Positions 34,050 through 45,300 of a stretch of 64,000 bases of DNA are shown piece after piece. Within the stretch, counting starts at the first letter, position 1. Each line of letters begins with the position of its first letter. The stretch comes from Acanthococcus lagerstroemiae (Eukaryota > Arthropoda > Insecta > Hemiptera > Eriococcidae). Both the position numbers and the translations under genes were made by a program. The DNA lies in contig CM063110.1 in assembly GCA_031841125.1 (NCBI GenBank), positions 58,441,946-58,505,945 of the forward strand. Direction: 5' to 3'. The notes beneath the pieces are model-generated. The model did not search any database. It was not told the DNA's origin and saw only the letters and a program-made list of their open reading frames with translations.

Positions 34050-35750
34050 TAAACATGCTGCCCTGAAACAGTGAATAAAAATCAGATACCATTTGAAATT
34101 CTGAGTTATGGAATCGGCGCACTCTTCACTGGTCGCCTTGCTAATATTTTTCCAATGGCTGTGTACATTCAATTAACACGGTCTCCAATGAAAGCGAAAA
34201 TCAACATTACACAACTTCGGTCGGAACCTTTTTGGCATTCTTCTTCCTGGTTGACTTTTTTTTTTTTTAATTTTTATTATTTATAAACAGTCGTAAAACG
34301 GCAATATAATGTAGCACCTATGCAAGAGTCTCTACGAAATGTGGAATGTCTTCGTGTAATCTAAATGTTTACTTTTTTTTCGTGTAGTTCTTCGCATTTG
34401 TCCGGATAAGCCAATCTGGATCTGGACTTGTGAATCGAAAAAGAAATCAAACAGCGATTTTAAATACACTGTAAACATCCTAGGTACATATATAGTGCTT
34501 CTTAGTGAATCTTATTCGACGTTCAAATTATTTACTGCGACCTAAAGATACCAGAGATGGTATCGTTTTCTCGAGACGAGGGGGCGAAATTTCTATTTTA
34601 TGTATTAAAACTTTAATACACGCAATAAGCGCATAAATATGGTAAATGTTGTGGAAGAAAGTAATACTGGATTTTCACAGCATCGAGCGAGCGTTTCTAT
34701 TATTGTCGATGGAATGACCGTGTATATGAACCTGTCTTTTTGAAATTTCGTGGAAATACTAAAATACCTCGATCTACGTAGAAATCCTGAGTGCAGCCCA
34801 TTCAAGAGGGACAAGAGGGTACCTTCTCTGCCGCATTTTCATCGAATGGGTGAATGAATTTTGTACGTGACAGTTGTATTATAATAGTGAGATAGCACGC
34901 TGGGTTATATACTCGCACTTGTCCCGGATAGATGCCGGCTCGTAGATGCATCTTCTATTAATTATACCCGCTTATATAATTCAATGTGCGTTAATTGGTC
35001 GTTTAAACTGAACCATAATTTACCGTACGTCTCGTAAAGTATTAGTCAAATATTTTCAGGTCGGATTAGGAAAACACCGTAGCCGGTTCGTATCTCGCCG
35101 GAGAAAGGTTCACATAAATTCATTTTGCGCGGCTGGCTCCAAATTGATCATCATTGCGGTGATTAGAAAACTAACCTGCTAGATCTTGCTGTATGGGTGA
35201 TAAAAATGACCTCTGAAGGCGCCGGTTGTTAGTCGCAATGCTACCAAAGGTGGAGAAGCAGATAGCGTAACCAAATTGCTCAGGAGGTACGAAACGAGAA
35301 AATAGCAGAGATTTTGAAAGTAGAATCATGAATTTCTGAAAGATTTGCCAAAATGTTCGACATTTCATTGTAACTGCATTCATCTTAGATCCTCCTCTTG
35401 AGTGATATCTTGCCGTGGTGAGGAGGCTTAAGCGAAAAAATTTATGATAGACTCTCTGTGAGGTTGTGTATTGTTAAAATCGCGACAAAAAGCACCTCGG
35501 AGAAGGCAGACTCCGACAGATAAACCCTGTTAAAAACAATGCCAAACTACAACCGTATATCTCTTTCTAGGAAATGTAATTTTTCCAAATATTAATTATT
35601 GATGATGGCGTTCCAACAGGTATATAATTTTTCCGGACGTTTAAAGCTCTCCATTCGGATGTCCGGGAGGGAGCTATTTGGGGGAGCATCATCATCGGTA
35701 AGATTTAGAAAGAAAGGTGCAATTAAAATGATGATGATAAGGTTATCAGT
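34050..35750. other. Non-coding stretch
   Basis: About 1.7 kb without a recognised gene or element. A T-run lies near 34257-34270. Confidence 0.5.
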
Positions 35751-35756
35751 TATAAG

Positions 35757-35947
35757 GTGCGTCCACATTAGGATGATCAGCCTGTTCATCCGGGATGATC
35801 AGTCTGGGGATGATCAGCATCTTTTGATCAGACCGCCAATAAGTCGATCGGGGATAAAGGATGATCATCCAGGCTGATCAGTCCTTCAGCTTCATTTTGG
35901 CTGATCATCCAGGATGAATAGGCTGATCATCCTAATGTGGACGCTCC
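35757..35947. mobile_element. Palindromic MITE, 191 bp, full of GATGATCA words
   Basis: The left arm GG(T)GCGTCCACATTAGG continues into ATGATCAGCCTGTTCATCC. It is repeated inverted at the right end (to GTGGACGCTCC) over about 50 bases with few mismatches. The interior holds several further GGATGATCA and TGATCATCC words. Target duplications are not clear. Confidence 0.75.
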
Positions 35948-35949
35948 TT

Positions 35950-36535
35950 TACGACTGGTTTTATGCAGCTCTCCATGTCTCCATTTCTCCCTATCTTGTG
36001 CAAGTTCTTTCATTTCGTAATAACACTTACATGTGACATCCTTGATTATCTGTTGAACATACTGGAATTTCTGCCGACCTACTCAATTCTTAACCTCCAC
36101 TCTTCCTTCTAGCAGCAGTGATATTATTCCTGGGTGCCTCAAATTATGTCATATTAGTTTATCTCTCCTCTTCAGACAATTTCGAATATCTATTTTACCT
36201 CCTACTCGGTGAAGCAGGGCCGGCAACTTCTGTATAGCGTATGTAGTGAATGCTACACATGGCCACACCGGTGAGATTATTGGTACAATTGGAGGTATGT
36301 ATAAAGGGAAGTTTCAGCTTTTCGCTTCGCAATAGTGAAGTGCAAGCTGCAGAGTGTATGCATAAAAAAAGTGAAGAGGAAACTTGTGCTCAGGAGTGAG
36401 AGTGTTTGCTTCTGGAAAAAGGTTTCCCTTCGAGTTGTATGGATAAAGAGGAGTGTTAACTTCAAAAGTGAGGCTTTCGCTCACGAAAAAATGCATTTAG
36501 TCCCGAGTAGACTTCTTTTCGAAAAACACGTGCAG
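35950..36535. other. Non-coding stretch beside the repeat array
   Basis: No gene recognised. 36300-36490 has irregular GAAGTG/AAGTGAG words. Confidence 0.45.
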
Positions 36536-36539
36536 TTAT

Positions 36540-37875
36540 CAATCATCTTCGAGAAGATTCCTTTGATTTCCCATAATTTTCGAAGAATTTTATCGGACAT
36601 CACTGGGAAAAATCTCCGATGATTTCAGGAGAATTTTGTGCAAAATTTTAAGGAAAATCTCCAACGATACCAAAGGATTTTATTGGAAATCATCGAAAAA
36701 TATCTCTGATGATTTTTGAAGCATTTCTTCAGAAGAAAAGTTCCATGATTTTCAGAGATTTTCATCGGAAATTTTTGGGATAAATTGCCGATGATTTTCG
36801 AAAAATTTTATCAGAAATGATCGGAGAAAATCTCCGGCGATTTCCAAAGAATTTTATCAGAAATCTTTGAGAACAGTCTCTGATAATTTCCGGAGAATTT
36901 CATCAGAAATCTTCAGAGAAAATTTCCCATGTTTTTCGAAAAATTTCTTTAAAAATCTTCCGATAATTTTTAAAGGATTTTATTAAAAATATTTTGAAAA
37001 AATCCGATGGTTTTTGAACAGTTTTATCGGAAATCACCAGGAAAAATCCCTGATGATTTCCAAAGAATAATTTCATTGGAAATCGTCGAGAAGAATCTCC
37101 TGTGATTTTAAACGAATTTCATCGGAATTTTTGAGAAAAAATTCAGAAAATTTCCGAAGAATCCCATTGAAAATCTTTAGAAAGAATTTCCAATGTTTTC
37201 CAAAAAATTTTATTAAAATTCTTCGAGAAAATTTTGCAATGATTTTTGAATAGGAAACATTCGGGGAAAAACTCCGATAGTTTTTGAAGAATTTGATCGA
37301 AAATCTTCAGGAAGAATCTCCGATAATTTCTAAAGAATAATTTCATTGGAAATCAAGAAGAATCTCCGATGATTCTTAAGGAATTTTATCGGAAATTTTT
37401 GGGAAAAAATACGGGTAATTTTAACGAAGAATCTGATCAAAAGTCTTTAGAAAAAATTGTCAATGTTTTCTAAAAAATTTCATCAAAATTCATCGAGAAA
37501 ACTTTTTGATAATTTTTGAAGAATTTTATAGGAAATATTCGGGGGAGGGAGGGCTCCGATGGTTTTTGAAGACTTCTATTAAAAATCTTCAGGAAAAATT
37601 TTCGATGATCTTCGAAGAATTTCGTCGGGAATTTTTGGGAAAAATTCCGATTCCCGAAGAATCGAGACTATTTCCCACCCGTTCAATGGGATCAGAGATT
37701 TTCCCCGAGGATTTTTCATCAAATTTTTCGGAAATCGTTGGAAATTTTTTCTGAAGATTTCAGATGAAATTCTCCGAAAATTAGTGGTGATTATTTTCGA
37801 AGATTTCCAATGATATTTTTTTGAAATTATCGGAGATTTTTCGCAAATGATTTTCGATAAAATTCTTCGAAAATT
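36540..37875. repeat. Second 45-bp degenerate repeat array with orientation switch
   Basis: Units of about 45 bp (TTCGAAGAATTTTATCGGAA plus GGGAAAAATCTCCGATGATT) run left to right until about 37660. After 37690 the units are inverted (TTTCAGATGAAATTCTCCG, TTATCGGAGATTTTTC). These are the same words as in the core at 20740-22110, and about the same total length. The long arms of the element at 20079 are not present here. It abuts a LINE fragment at 37880. Confidence 0.8.
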
Positions 37876-37879
37876 GTTC

Positions 37880-38505
37880 TGTTCTACTACTACTTGTAGT
37901 ATCCCGTCTACTTCTTCCATCTTTTGTTATTTTACTCCCAAAATAGCAAAATGCGCTTTCTTCCTCAGTCTGTTCCTGTCCAATATTTATATGTAAGCTA
38001 TCGTGTTCACATCGATTGTATACCATTACTTTAGTTTTGTTTTTATTTATTTTCCTACGATATTCTATACTCAAAATCTCCTCCATTCCGTTTATAAGGT
38101 TTTCCAAATCAGTACTCCTTTCAGCTAATAACACAATATCATCTGCAAACCTGAGCATCCTTACTCGCTTTCCATGTATAATGACACTTGCTTCAAATTT
38201 TTCTTTTATTTCTGTTACGGCCCACTCTATGTATAGATTAAATAATACTGAAGACAAGGAGCACCTCTGCCTTACACCTTTTTCTATATTAGCCTCCCCT
38301 TTCTCTCCTTCTATTCTTGATGTGGCTTTCTGTCCTGTATATAAAAGTTTAAAATAACTTGTCTTTCTTTAAATTTTATTCCTATCTTTTTTTTTAATAC
38401 CAAACATTTTATCCCATTTGATACATATTGTCAAAAGCTTTTTCAATATCAACGAATGCCATATATGTATTCTGCCCCTTTTTGTCTCCCATCTACAATT
38501 AATCA
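37880..38505 (-). pseudogene. LINE reverse transcriptase fragment
   Basis: The minus strand encodes a contiguous RT core: MAFVDIEKAFDNM (about 38420-38465), KGVRQRCSLSSVLFNLYIEW (about 38215-38285), then MLRFADDIVLLAE (catalytic FADD at about 38140), INKNKTKVMVYNR and FCYFGSKITKDGRSRRD (ending near 37885). The usual RQGC is RQRC here, and frameshifts are visible before 38340. The family appears to be the same as the broken LINE at 51130-62070. It is truncated on both sides. Clade not assigned. Confidence 0.8.
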
Positions 38506-38640
38506 AAAGTTGGGAAAATCCAACATATAAAAGTCTTTTTTTTAAAGTCAATACAAAAAACTTTCGATACTTGGTAATTTCGAGTTGGGTCAGTTGGGAC
38601 CTTAATAATTTGTACCCCCCCCCCCCTTCGAAGAATTCCT
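38505..38640. repeat. hAT-relic repeat, third copy
   Basis: Shares GTTGGGAAAATCCAAC, CTTTTTTTT, GATACTTG, the GTTGGGTCAGTTGGGAC-like block and a C-run with 5065-5206. Termini not found. Confidence 0.45.
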
Positions 38641-38649
38641 GCATCAAAC

Positions 38650-39680
38650 CGGTTGTAAGACTGATAACCTTATCATAGGAGGGCGTTCCTCCTAGATAGG
38701 TTTGTGTTAATCGGTAAATTTGGCTGAACCAATCGTCAGTTGGGGAAATTGGATCCAGGCGTTGTCAACAAAATCTCAACGTTTTGATATCTTACTAGAA
38801 ATACTCGTTCATTGGTGAAATTGAATTTCCAGTTAGCGAAATTGACGTCTTCAGTTGGGAAATGAGGACTCTTTATCTCTCTCCGAAAAGGAGGATATCA
38901 CTGAACAGCAGCGGGAAATAATGTATACAGAATGAAGATGAATTTTATCAAATGATATTAGCCCAACAGCTGTCGTTTTTCAGTTCTAAATATAAAATTA
39001 TCAGAATTCGTCCTGGAGGATCGTTCCTAGAGACCAAGTCGCAAAAATAAATACTTATCAGGTGCGGATACAAGGAGGAGAGGTAGTGGCACCAGCCAGA
39101 AAGAAAAATTGACCCTGAAATCACCTTAAAAGTTGAAAAATTTTATCGAGTTTCACTCGGGATTGTAACGTTGAATGGGGAGGGGGGAAACTGGGGGCAG
39201 TGGGAGTTTCCTCAGAGCCGACGGTTTGCTTTACCTTGCGTAAAGGTCAAGATTTATTGTGAGTGATAAAGGCTCATTCTACCGATTGTTTTCGTTTTGT
39301 AAGCGTAAAATTTCCTTTTTTTTTTCTTTCGTAAAATATGTCGTCATATGTGACCCTGAGGACAAAACATTCTTAGTGTCCATTTGAAACATGCATTGTC
39401 AACATTTTTCTGCGATGTTGTGACACTGATGAAGTGTACGGATCGCATTGATCATGATACCAGAGGCTGGATGGAGCCAACAGCTAACTGTTTATTTGAC
39501 TCACGATTCGATCCGCACACACCTTGTCAATGCCAAGACATTGAGGGAAATTGTAGACAAAGAACTTTTCATGTGGACCCTGGATCGTCTGTCAGGACGG
39601 GTCACATGTAACTTAACCTTTTAGGAGAACAAGTATCAATTGTGCCTCAAGTTGTCGCTCATAATGGTTACGATACTACT
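38650..39680. other. Non-coding stretch
   Basis: No gene recognised. The 75-codon frame at 39384-39611 has no domain. Confidence 0.5.
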
Positions 39681-39990
39681 AGAATCTTATAGAGTATTAA
39701 AGTCTCAAAAATCGTAAACTAGTCTTAAAAAGTCATGGTGAGTTGGAAACAAATCTAGAAGCCGAGTCTTAATGAAATTTGGAAAAATCAGAGTTTGAAA
39801 CGAATCCTGAACAGTCAGCGAGTCTTAAACAAGAGCAAGAGCGTATATGGACTTGAATGAGTCAGGGAGAGTATTAATGATAATCGAAAAGTCTTAGATA
39901 AATTCCAGGTGTCTCAAAATCTTAATCGAGCCTTAGAAAGCTTCAAGTGTTTTAAAAAGTCTTGGTCATTTCTTCAATGTTTTAGATTTG
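39680..39990. repeat. Degenerate AGTCTTGAA-type repeat, copy 2
   Basis: Irregular words (AAAGTCTTA, AGTCTTAAAAAGTC, GAGTCTTAAACAAGAGC) matching the style and some longer strings of 19440-19760. Confidence 0.45.
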
Positions 39991-40372
39991 TGAAGATATT
40001 TTCTATTTTTAAATTTTGCTCCAAAGCCGAGAGGGAAATGGGAGCTGACTGCAAGAACAGCTAAGACATGGAAAAGCTTCTGGGCACATAAGGAAATACT
40101 AAAAGAGGCAGCTTACACGTGAGTGAAAATATAAAAACTCTGAACAGGTGTATGATACCCACCCATTTTAGCAAAATTTCCTGAACTTCAACGAAAACCG
40201 AAATCTCGAAAAATCCTGTAAATTGTTTTGTAATTTGTCTCAAACATTTTGTTCACGGGGAATTCTCGTAGTTTCGAGGTGAAAATCTCGAAGTTCGGTA
40301 ACAGTGAAATAAAGAAACGGTCGTGTAAACACAATTTTGAGTATCAGCTAAGGAGCAGAACGTATACTGTTT

Positions 40373-40523
40373 CAGTGGTGTAGCCATGAGGGAGTCGAGG
40401 AGTCTGGAACCCTTTTGCAGTTTCATCAAATATTGGTTTTTCTAATTGTAGTCCTCCTCTTACACCCCTCCCCTTTTGGCATAGGCCAGCCCACTTTGAA
40501 CACTATTCTGGCTGCGCTACTAA
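40373..40523. mobile_element. hAT MITE (CAGTGGCGTAGCCAG type), about 150 bp
   Basis: Begins CAGTGGTGTAGCCATGAGGG and ends near GGCTGCGCTACT. Internal GGTTTTTCTAATT is shared with the copies at 18866 and 33889. The flanking octamers do not match well, so the target duplication has decayed or the end is misplaced. Confidence 0.6.
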
Positions 40524-40587
40524 TCTGACTGAGAACTGCTAATGTAGGAGTGGAGGGGAAGCAGTTTGGTTTCGCATATAAGTGCTC

Positions 40588-40678
40588 TTTCTTTCTTTTC
40601 TTTTCTTTTCTTTCATTCATTCAGTCAGTCAGTCAGTCAGTCATTCATTTATTCATTCACTCACTCACTCATTCACTG
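40588..40678. repeat. Compound microsatellite (TTTTC / CATT / CAGT / CACT)
   Basis: A TTTTC run is followed by CATT, five CAGT units, more CATT and CACT units. Confidence 0.9.
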
Positions 40679-40875
40679 CCCATCTTGAACCTGCGCGAAG
40701 ACCCTTCACTTCGAAACTGCATGAGGTGTTGGGGGGAGGGGGGCGACAGAAGCGAAGCGTCTTGCGCACTGTGTGAGTTGCTACATCAGTCGGTAGGTGC
40801 GTGTACTGAATGTTATCTGACAGAAAACTGCTAACAGAGGGGTGGAGGGGAAGCACTCTGATTTCACATACGCTT

Positions 40876-40890
40876 TCTCTCTGTTCTCTC

Positions 40891-40921
<31 letters not shown>

Positions 40922-40942
40922 TCACTCACTCACACACACACT
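40876..40942. repeat. Compound microsatellite (CT then CA)
   Basis: An imperfect CT tract of about 45 bases runs into CACT and CA units. Confidence 0.9.
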
Positions 40943-41099
40943 TTCGTTTTCTATTTCATCAAATGTGGGTGTAGCGTACTACATCACTTCCGTTGCATGT
41001 TTTCGCGTTCCCGTTCGTTTCACGTTTTCTGCATTAACTACCCATCCTGAACCTGCGTAAAGAAGCCTCGCTTCAAAAAACCAAAATTTTGGAGGTATG

Positions 41100-42180
41100 C
41101 CCCTCTGTTTTCCCTGCAACAGGCAGTATCTTAGGAGTTCCCCGTGTGTTGCTTTAAATAAATTAACCTTGTTGAAGGTGAGCACAGACAAGTTTGCATA
41201 AATTCCTGGCAACGTGTAATTTCCCCATTATTTTTGTAATTCGGTCATGTTGCTCGAGCACCCAAACAAGGTTATGTTTGGCCCTTCTGATCCCTGTCAT
41301 AAATGGTTGTAATGTGCCACTTCTTAACATGGTATCAAAGGAGTACGTTGGTTCAGAAAGTGCTGGCTCGCTTCTTATTTCGTATTTAATGGCCGGACCA
41401 ACGGTGTAAGTAAGAGGGGATTCATCCCTCCTGAGACAGAGAGAAAGGGAAAATTTTGGAGTTTATCATCAACTAACATTTTTGAGCCAATTTTTTTCTT
41501 GCTTGTCAAGTGAAAATTAGTGCGAAATTTTGTAGATCCACCATTCGATTAATGTTTTACCTGTACAAGTTTTCCTTTCCTCTCCCCTCTCCTCTTAAGA
41601 AACCTTCTTTACACTACTGGCCCTGACTATTTTTGCGAAGTCAATCCGACAGAACGATTTACTTTTTCAATTGTCTACATATGCAGCTTTTCGGCAGTGC
41701 TTATGAACATGGCTCGTTAGAATTTGATGAGAACGACGTCATAGGAATAGAAATAATTCGCGGGACAAAGAAAAAATTCTCATTATAATTCATTAACTGC
41801 TCCAGCGGAAGTGGAAACCCACCTTCTTTATGCATCGAGCAGTAAGAGCTTCTATCAAGTGAATTGCTGGCCGTTGTGCTAAGTAATGTAGTCGAAATAG
41901 AAATTTCTTTGTAAATTTTTTCTAGTTACATTTTACTGTGGCAGCAGACGGAAACGAGAGTTCAAACTTACTTTCTTGTTTCGTTCACCTTTCGTTTTGT
42001 TTTATTGACTTAATCGTGTTTATTACGGAACACGGTTTCCTCAATTTTCCCATTAATTTTGTTTTATCCGGGGGTTACTTTTGCTGCATCATCTTCAGTG
42101 ATATTGTGCACCAGTTGTCGTTATCACGATCGTAAGTGCCTGGTGACAATTGTGTACGTTTACTTATCGCGTTCTGGTAT
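41100..42180. other. Non-coding stretch, possible TIR relic
   Basis: No gene recognised. GGTGTAAGTAAG at about 41403 and an inverted CTTTACACTACTGGCC at about 41607 may be ends of a small decayed element. This is weak. Confidence 0.35.
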
Positions 42181-42949
42181 TATGTGTACGTCTCTATCGA
42201 AAGGGCCCGTTTTGTCGATCACATTTTCAACTATAGGGCCGTCTTTCTGAATTTCGACTAAAAAATCGATTTTAGGGTTTGTAGCAGTTTGGATAGTATA
42301 GGAATCCTGTTCTTTCAGCTCCACTTTGCCATTTTTCGATATCTCACTGCGTTTTTTAGCCCCAGAGTATAAAATACGTAGAAACAGAGGGGGCCCAGGT
42401 CCAGGTTGTTGATTCTGTTGTTTTTTTTTTAAAGGAAGTTTTCACATTTGATAACTTTGCGAACTTTCAAACGCGTTTTTCTCGAAATACAGCTTTATAC
42501 CTCAACATTAAGAATCGGAAAAAATATCTTCCTGCAACGCTGCAGAGCTACAAAGCACCCGGCTCAGATGAAATCTATCCAGCTATAATGGGACCGTTCA
42601 TTAGGGTCCTCAGAGCATCATTAGCCCTAGGGAACATTCCAAAATGGTGGAGGGTTTTGAGAGTGGTGTTTTTGCCTAAACCAACCAGAGACCCCTGTAA
42701 TGCCAAATCCTACAGGCCGATAAGTTTCTCATCATCGATGCTAAAAACCTTGGAAAGGCTGATAGATAGGCACTTAAGAGAAGTTAATTTGAAAAGGTTC
42801 CCAATACATGAGAACCAGCACGCATATAGGGCGGGCAGATCAGTTGAGTCATCACTGCACTCGCTTCTTAAGACAATTGAGAAAGGAATGACTGGTGGAG
42901 ATTATGTCCTGGCAAAATTCATAGATATACAGGGCAGTTACAATTAGTG

Positions 42950-45300
42950 ATTTCGGAAGTCCTTATCTTGGAAATGGCTCCTTCAGCCTAGCCCATTCGA
43001 CCCGGTCAGTGGCTGTTCTGTGGAAGAGCTTGGGTTTGCTAAACTTACAGATGTCGTCCATCCACCTGGTCCTCTATTTACCTGGCTTTCTCCCTCCTCT
43101 GATTTGCCAGAAGGTAATTTTTTATGACCAACGTTGGTCCTTCAGTTTGCATAGGTGCCCTGCCCAGTCTCATTTTAATCTTTTGACAAAGTGTACCACA
43201 TTTTTGTCGGACCTAAATTTGCCTTTTATTTTTCTTAGCCTTACCTTATCTTTCAGTTTGAGACCAAGCATGGATCTCTCCATAGAGTTTTGTAGCCTGG
43301 AGTTTGTTCTCAATTCGTTTTGAAATTGTCCAGGTTTGGCACCCTTCGGTCAGTGTCGGTACAATACAGCTGTTGAAGAGTTGGTTTTTGTAAGATAGCC
43401 AAAAATTGTTCTTTAAAATAAATCCTAAGCCCCAAAATTTACCCCATGCTAACGCAGTGCTTGTAGTGACCTCTTTTTCAGTTTGATTTATGTTATCAGT
43501 TGTTGACCTAGATAAATTATGTTGTTGACTATTTCTGAAGTTCCCCCCTTCATTTTTATTAGTTTTGTATTTTCAGAGTTGCTCAAAATATTTGTTTTGG
43601 ATAGATTGATATCCATACCCGCCTTTTTGCTTTCACAACTGAGTTCCTCTAGCATCACCTGTAACTCGTCCGCACTCCCCGCCACCATCACAACGTCGTC
43701 TGTAAATCTTAAGTTATTCGAAAATTCTCCGTTAATTTTGATTCCCCTTTCGTCCCAACTTAGTTTTAAAAAATTTCATCCAGGGCGCAGTTAAATAGCA
43801 GCGAGGAGATTGGATCTCCTTGTCTTACCCTCTTTTTAATTTCGAAGATTTCCCCTTCCAGATCTGTAACTATTTGCGCTTTTGGCTCCGAGTATATGTC
43901 TTGAATTAGAGTTACAAAATCCTGGTTTATTCCGTGGTTAATGAGTGCCTGAAACGTGAAATTTTGCTCGAGGAGATCGAAAGCCTTAGTAAAGTCTATA
44001 AAGGCCAGGTGGATGCAACGGCGACAACTTACAATTTTCCCAAGGGGTGCTCGAACAAAATTTTATAACGTAAATTTAGAGGGGAGGGGGGAAAAATTTG
44101 GCAAAAAATGAATTTTTTATTTTTGAGGAATTTCCCAAGGGGTGCTCGAAAAATCCCAAGGGGTGCTCGAGCCCCGGAGCACTCACAAAGTTTCCGCCTA
44201 TGGGTGGATGGGAATTTGGTATTCGGTTTTGCCCTCTGGATGAGTATGTTTATTGTGTGCAGGTGATCGACCGTGGAGAAGCCCCTACTAAAGCCCGTCT
44301 GGCATGAAGAGACAGAAATCTAGCATCGACGAAAGAATTTTGGCCAAGATTGGTATGAGGCTAATTGATCTACAGTTTTTGATACTGTATCTACAGCCTT
44401 TTTTAAGTAAGATTATTTTGGAAGTTTTCCAATTCGAAGGTATTTTTTTTGTTTTTAATATGTCGTTGTAAAAAGGTCTCCACCGTATTGGATGTGTTGA
44501 TATTACTGTTGCCATCGTGTCCTACTGCCTTTAGATACTTAATCGCCCTTGTTACTTCTACTTCTAGGAACTCAGGTTCTGGATACTCTTCTCCTTGATT
44601 GATGTGGACAAGGAGGAGGGGAGAGTTGTTCTCCGAGTATAAGTCAGCGTAAAATTCTGTTGCAATATTATTAATTTCTTCTCGTTCGTAAACCCTTTCT
44701 CCCTTTTTGTTGATTAAGCAGGTCATATCTTTCCTTTTTGATTAGTTTTGTGCTTTTAGTAGAATCCCTAATTCGAGATACAAGAGAATGCATTTTGTCT
44801 TGGTTATGAAGCCTTAGAAATATTTTAGTTAGTTTACAGACCAAATTAAATTCTATTTTGTTTCTGATGGATTTGGGTCGTTTTGTTAGCGCTTCTCTTC
44901 TTCTGATTAGCTCTAATATATTGTCCAGAAGAGATTGGACTTTCTTGTTAGTTGTAGTGAAGTTACACTCGTTTTAGTAATTTTGTAGGTGATCCCAGCT
45001 TGGGACGTCTCCTCTGGTCGACACCTCTTCCAGCTTCTGGTTCAGTAAAGCATGGTATTGACTTCTATAGTCTGGGGAGATCCTAGGTATCAAATTCCGA
45101 TCTTTTGGGTGGTATCTCCCTTCTCCCGTATTGATTTTACAGTAAATTGGTCGGTGTTCAGAGTGGAATTTGAAGTTGTTAAGGGTATTGCAGTTGAGAA
45201 TTTTTTTTAAACGTTAGCGGTGGTGCCAGAATGTAGTCAATTTGCGATTTGTATTCCTGGTTCGGGGCTATCCTTTTCTTTCTTAAACTAAGGCAAAGAT
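42950..45300 (-). pseudogene. RTE-like LINE, decayed copy, nested in the plus-strand LINE
   Basis: The minus strand follows the 47870-50600 copy block by block: a C-terminal stretch near 42960-43330, MDINLSKTNILSNSEN and the DELQVMLEELSCESK block near 43490-43690, PSNWKTSKIILLKKGCRYS and SLIPILAKILSSMLDF near 44330-44460, and TCLINKKGERVYEREEINN near 44640-44725. The end of an endonuclease domain (EYKSQIDYILAPP) lies near 45230. Many frameshifts and stops are present. A hAT MITE interrupts it at 44017. The 5' half of the endonuclease is missing. Confidence 0.8.
44017..44202. mobile_element. hAT MITE, 186 bp, perfect 8-bp TSD GGTGGATG
   Basis: GGTGGATG flanks it exactly (44009-44016 and 44203-44210). 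The ends CAACGGCGACAACTT and AAGTTTCCGCCTATG are imperfect inverted copies. TCCCAAGGGGTGCTCGA occurs three times inside. The other RTE copy (around 49020) lacks this insert, which confirms the boundaries. Confidence 0.9.

Larger units (their letters stand above)
40523..41095. repeat. Two-unit module duplication built around microsatellites
   Basis: Unit 1 (about 40523-40720) and unit 2 (about 40826-41090) share GGTGGAGGGGAAGCA-like heads, TTTCRCATA, then a pyrimidine microsatellite, then CCCATC(T/C)TGAACCTGCG and ACTTCGAAA-like tails. The microsatellites differ: CATT/CAGT tetranucleotides in unit 1 and CT then CA dinucleotides in unit 2. Confidence 0.65.
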
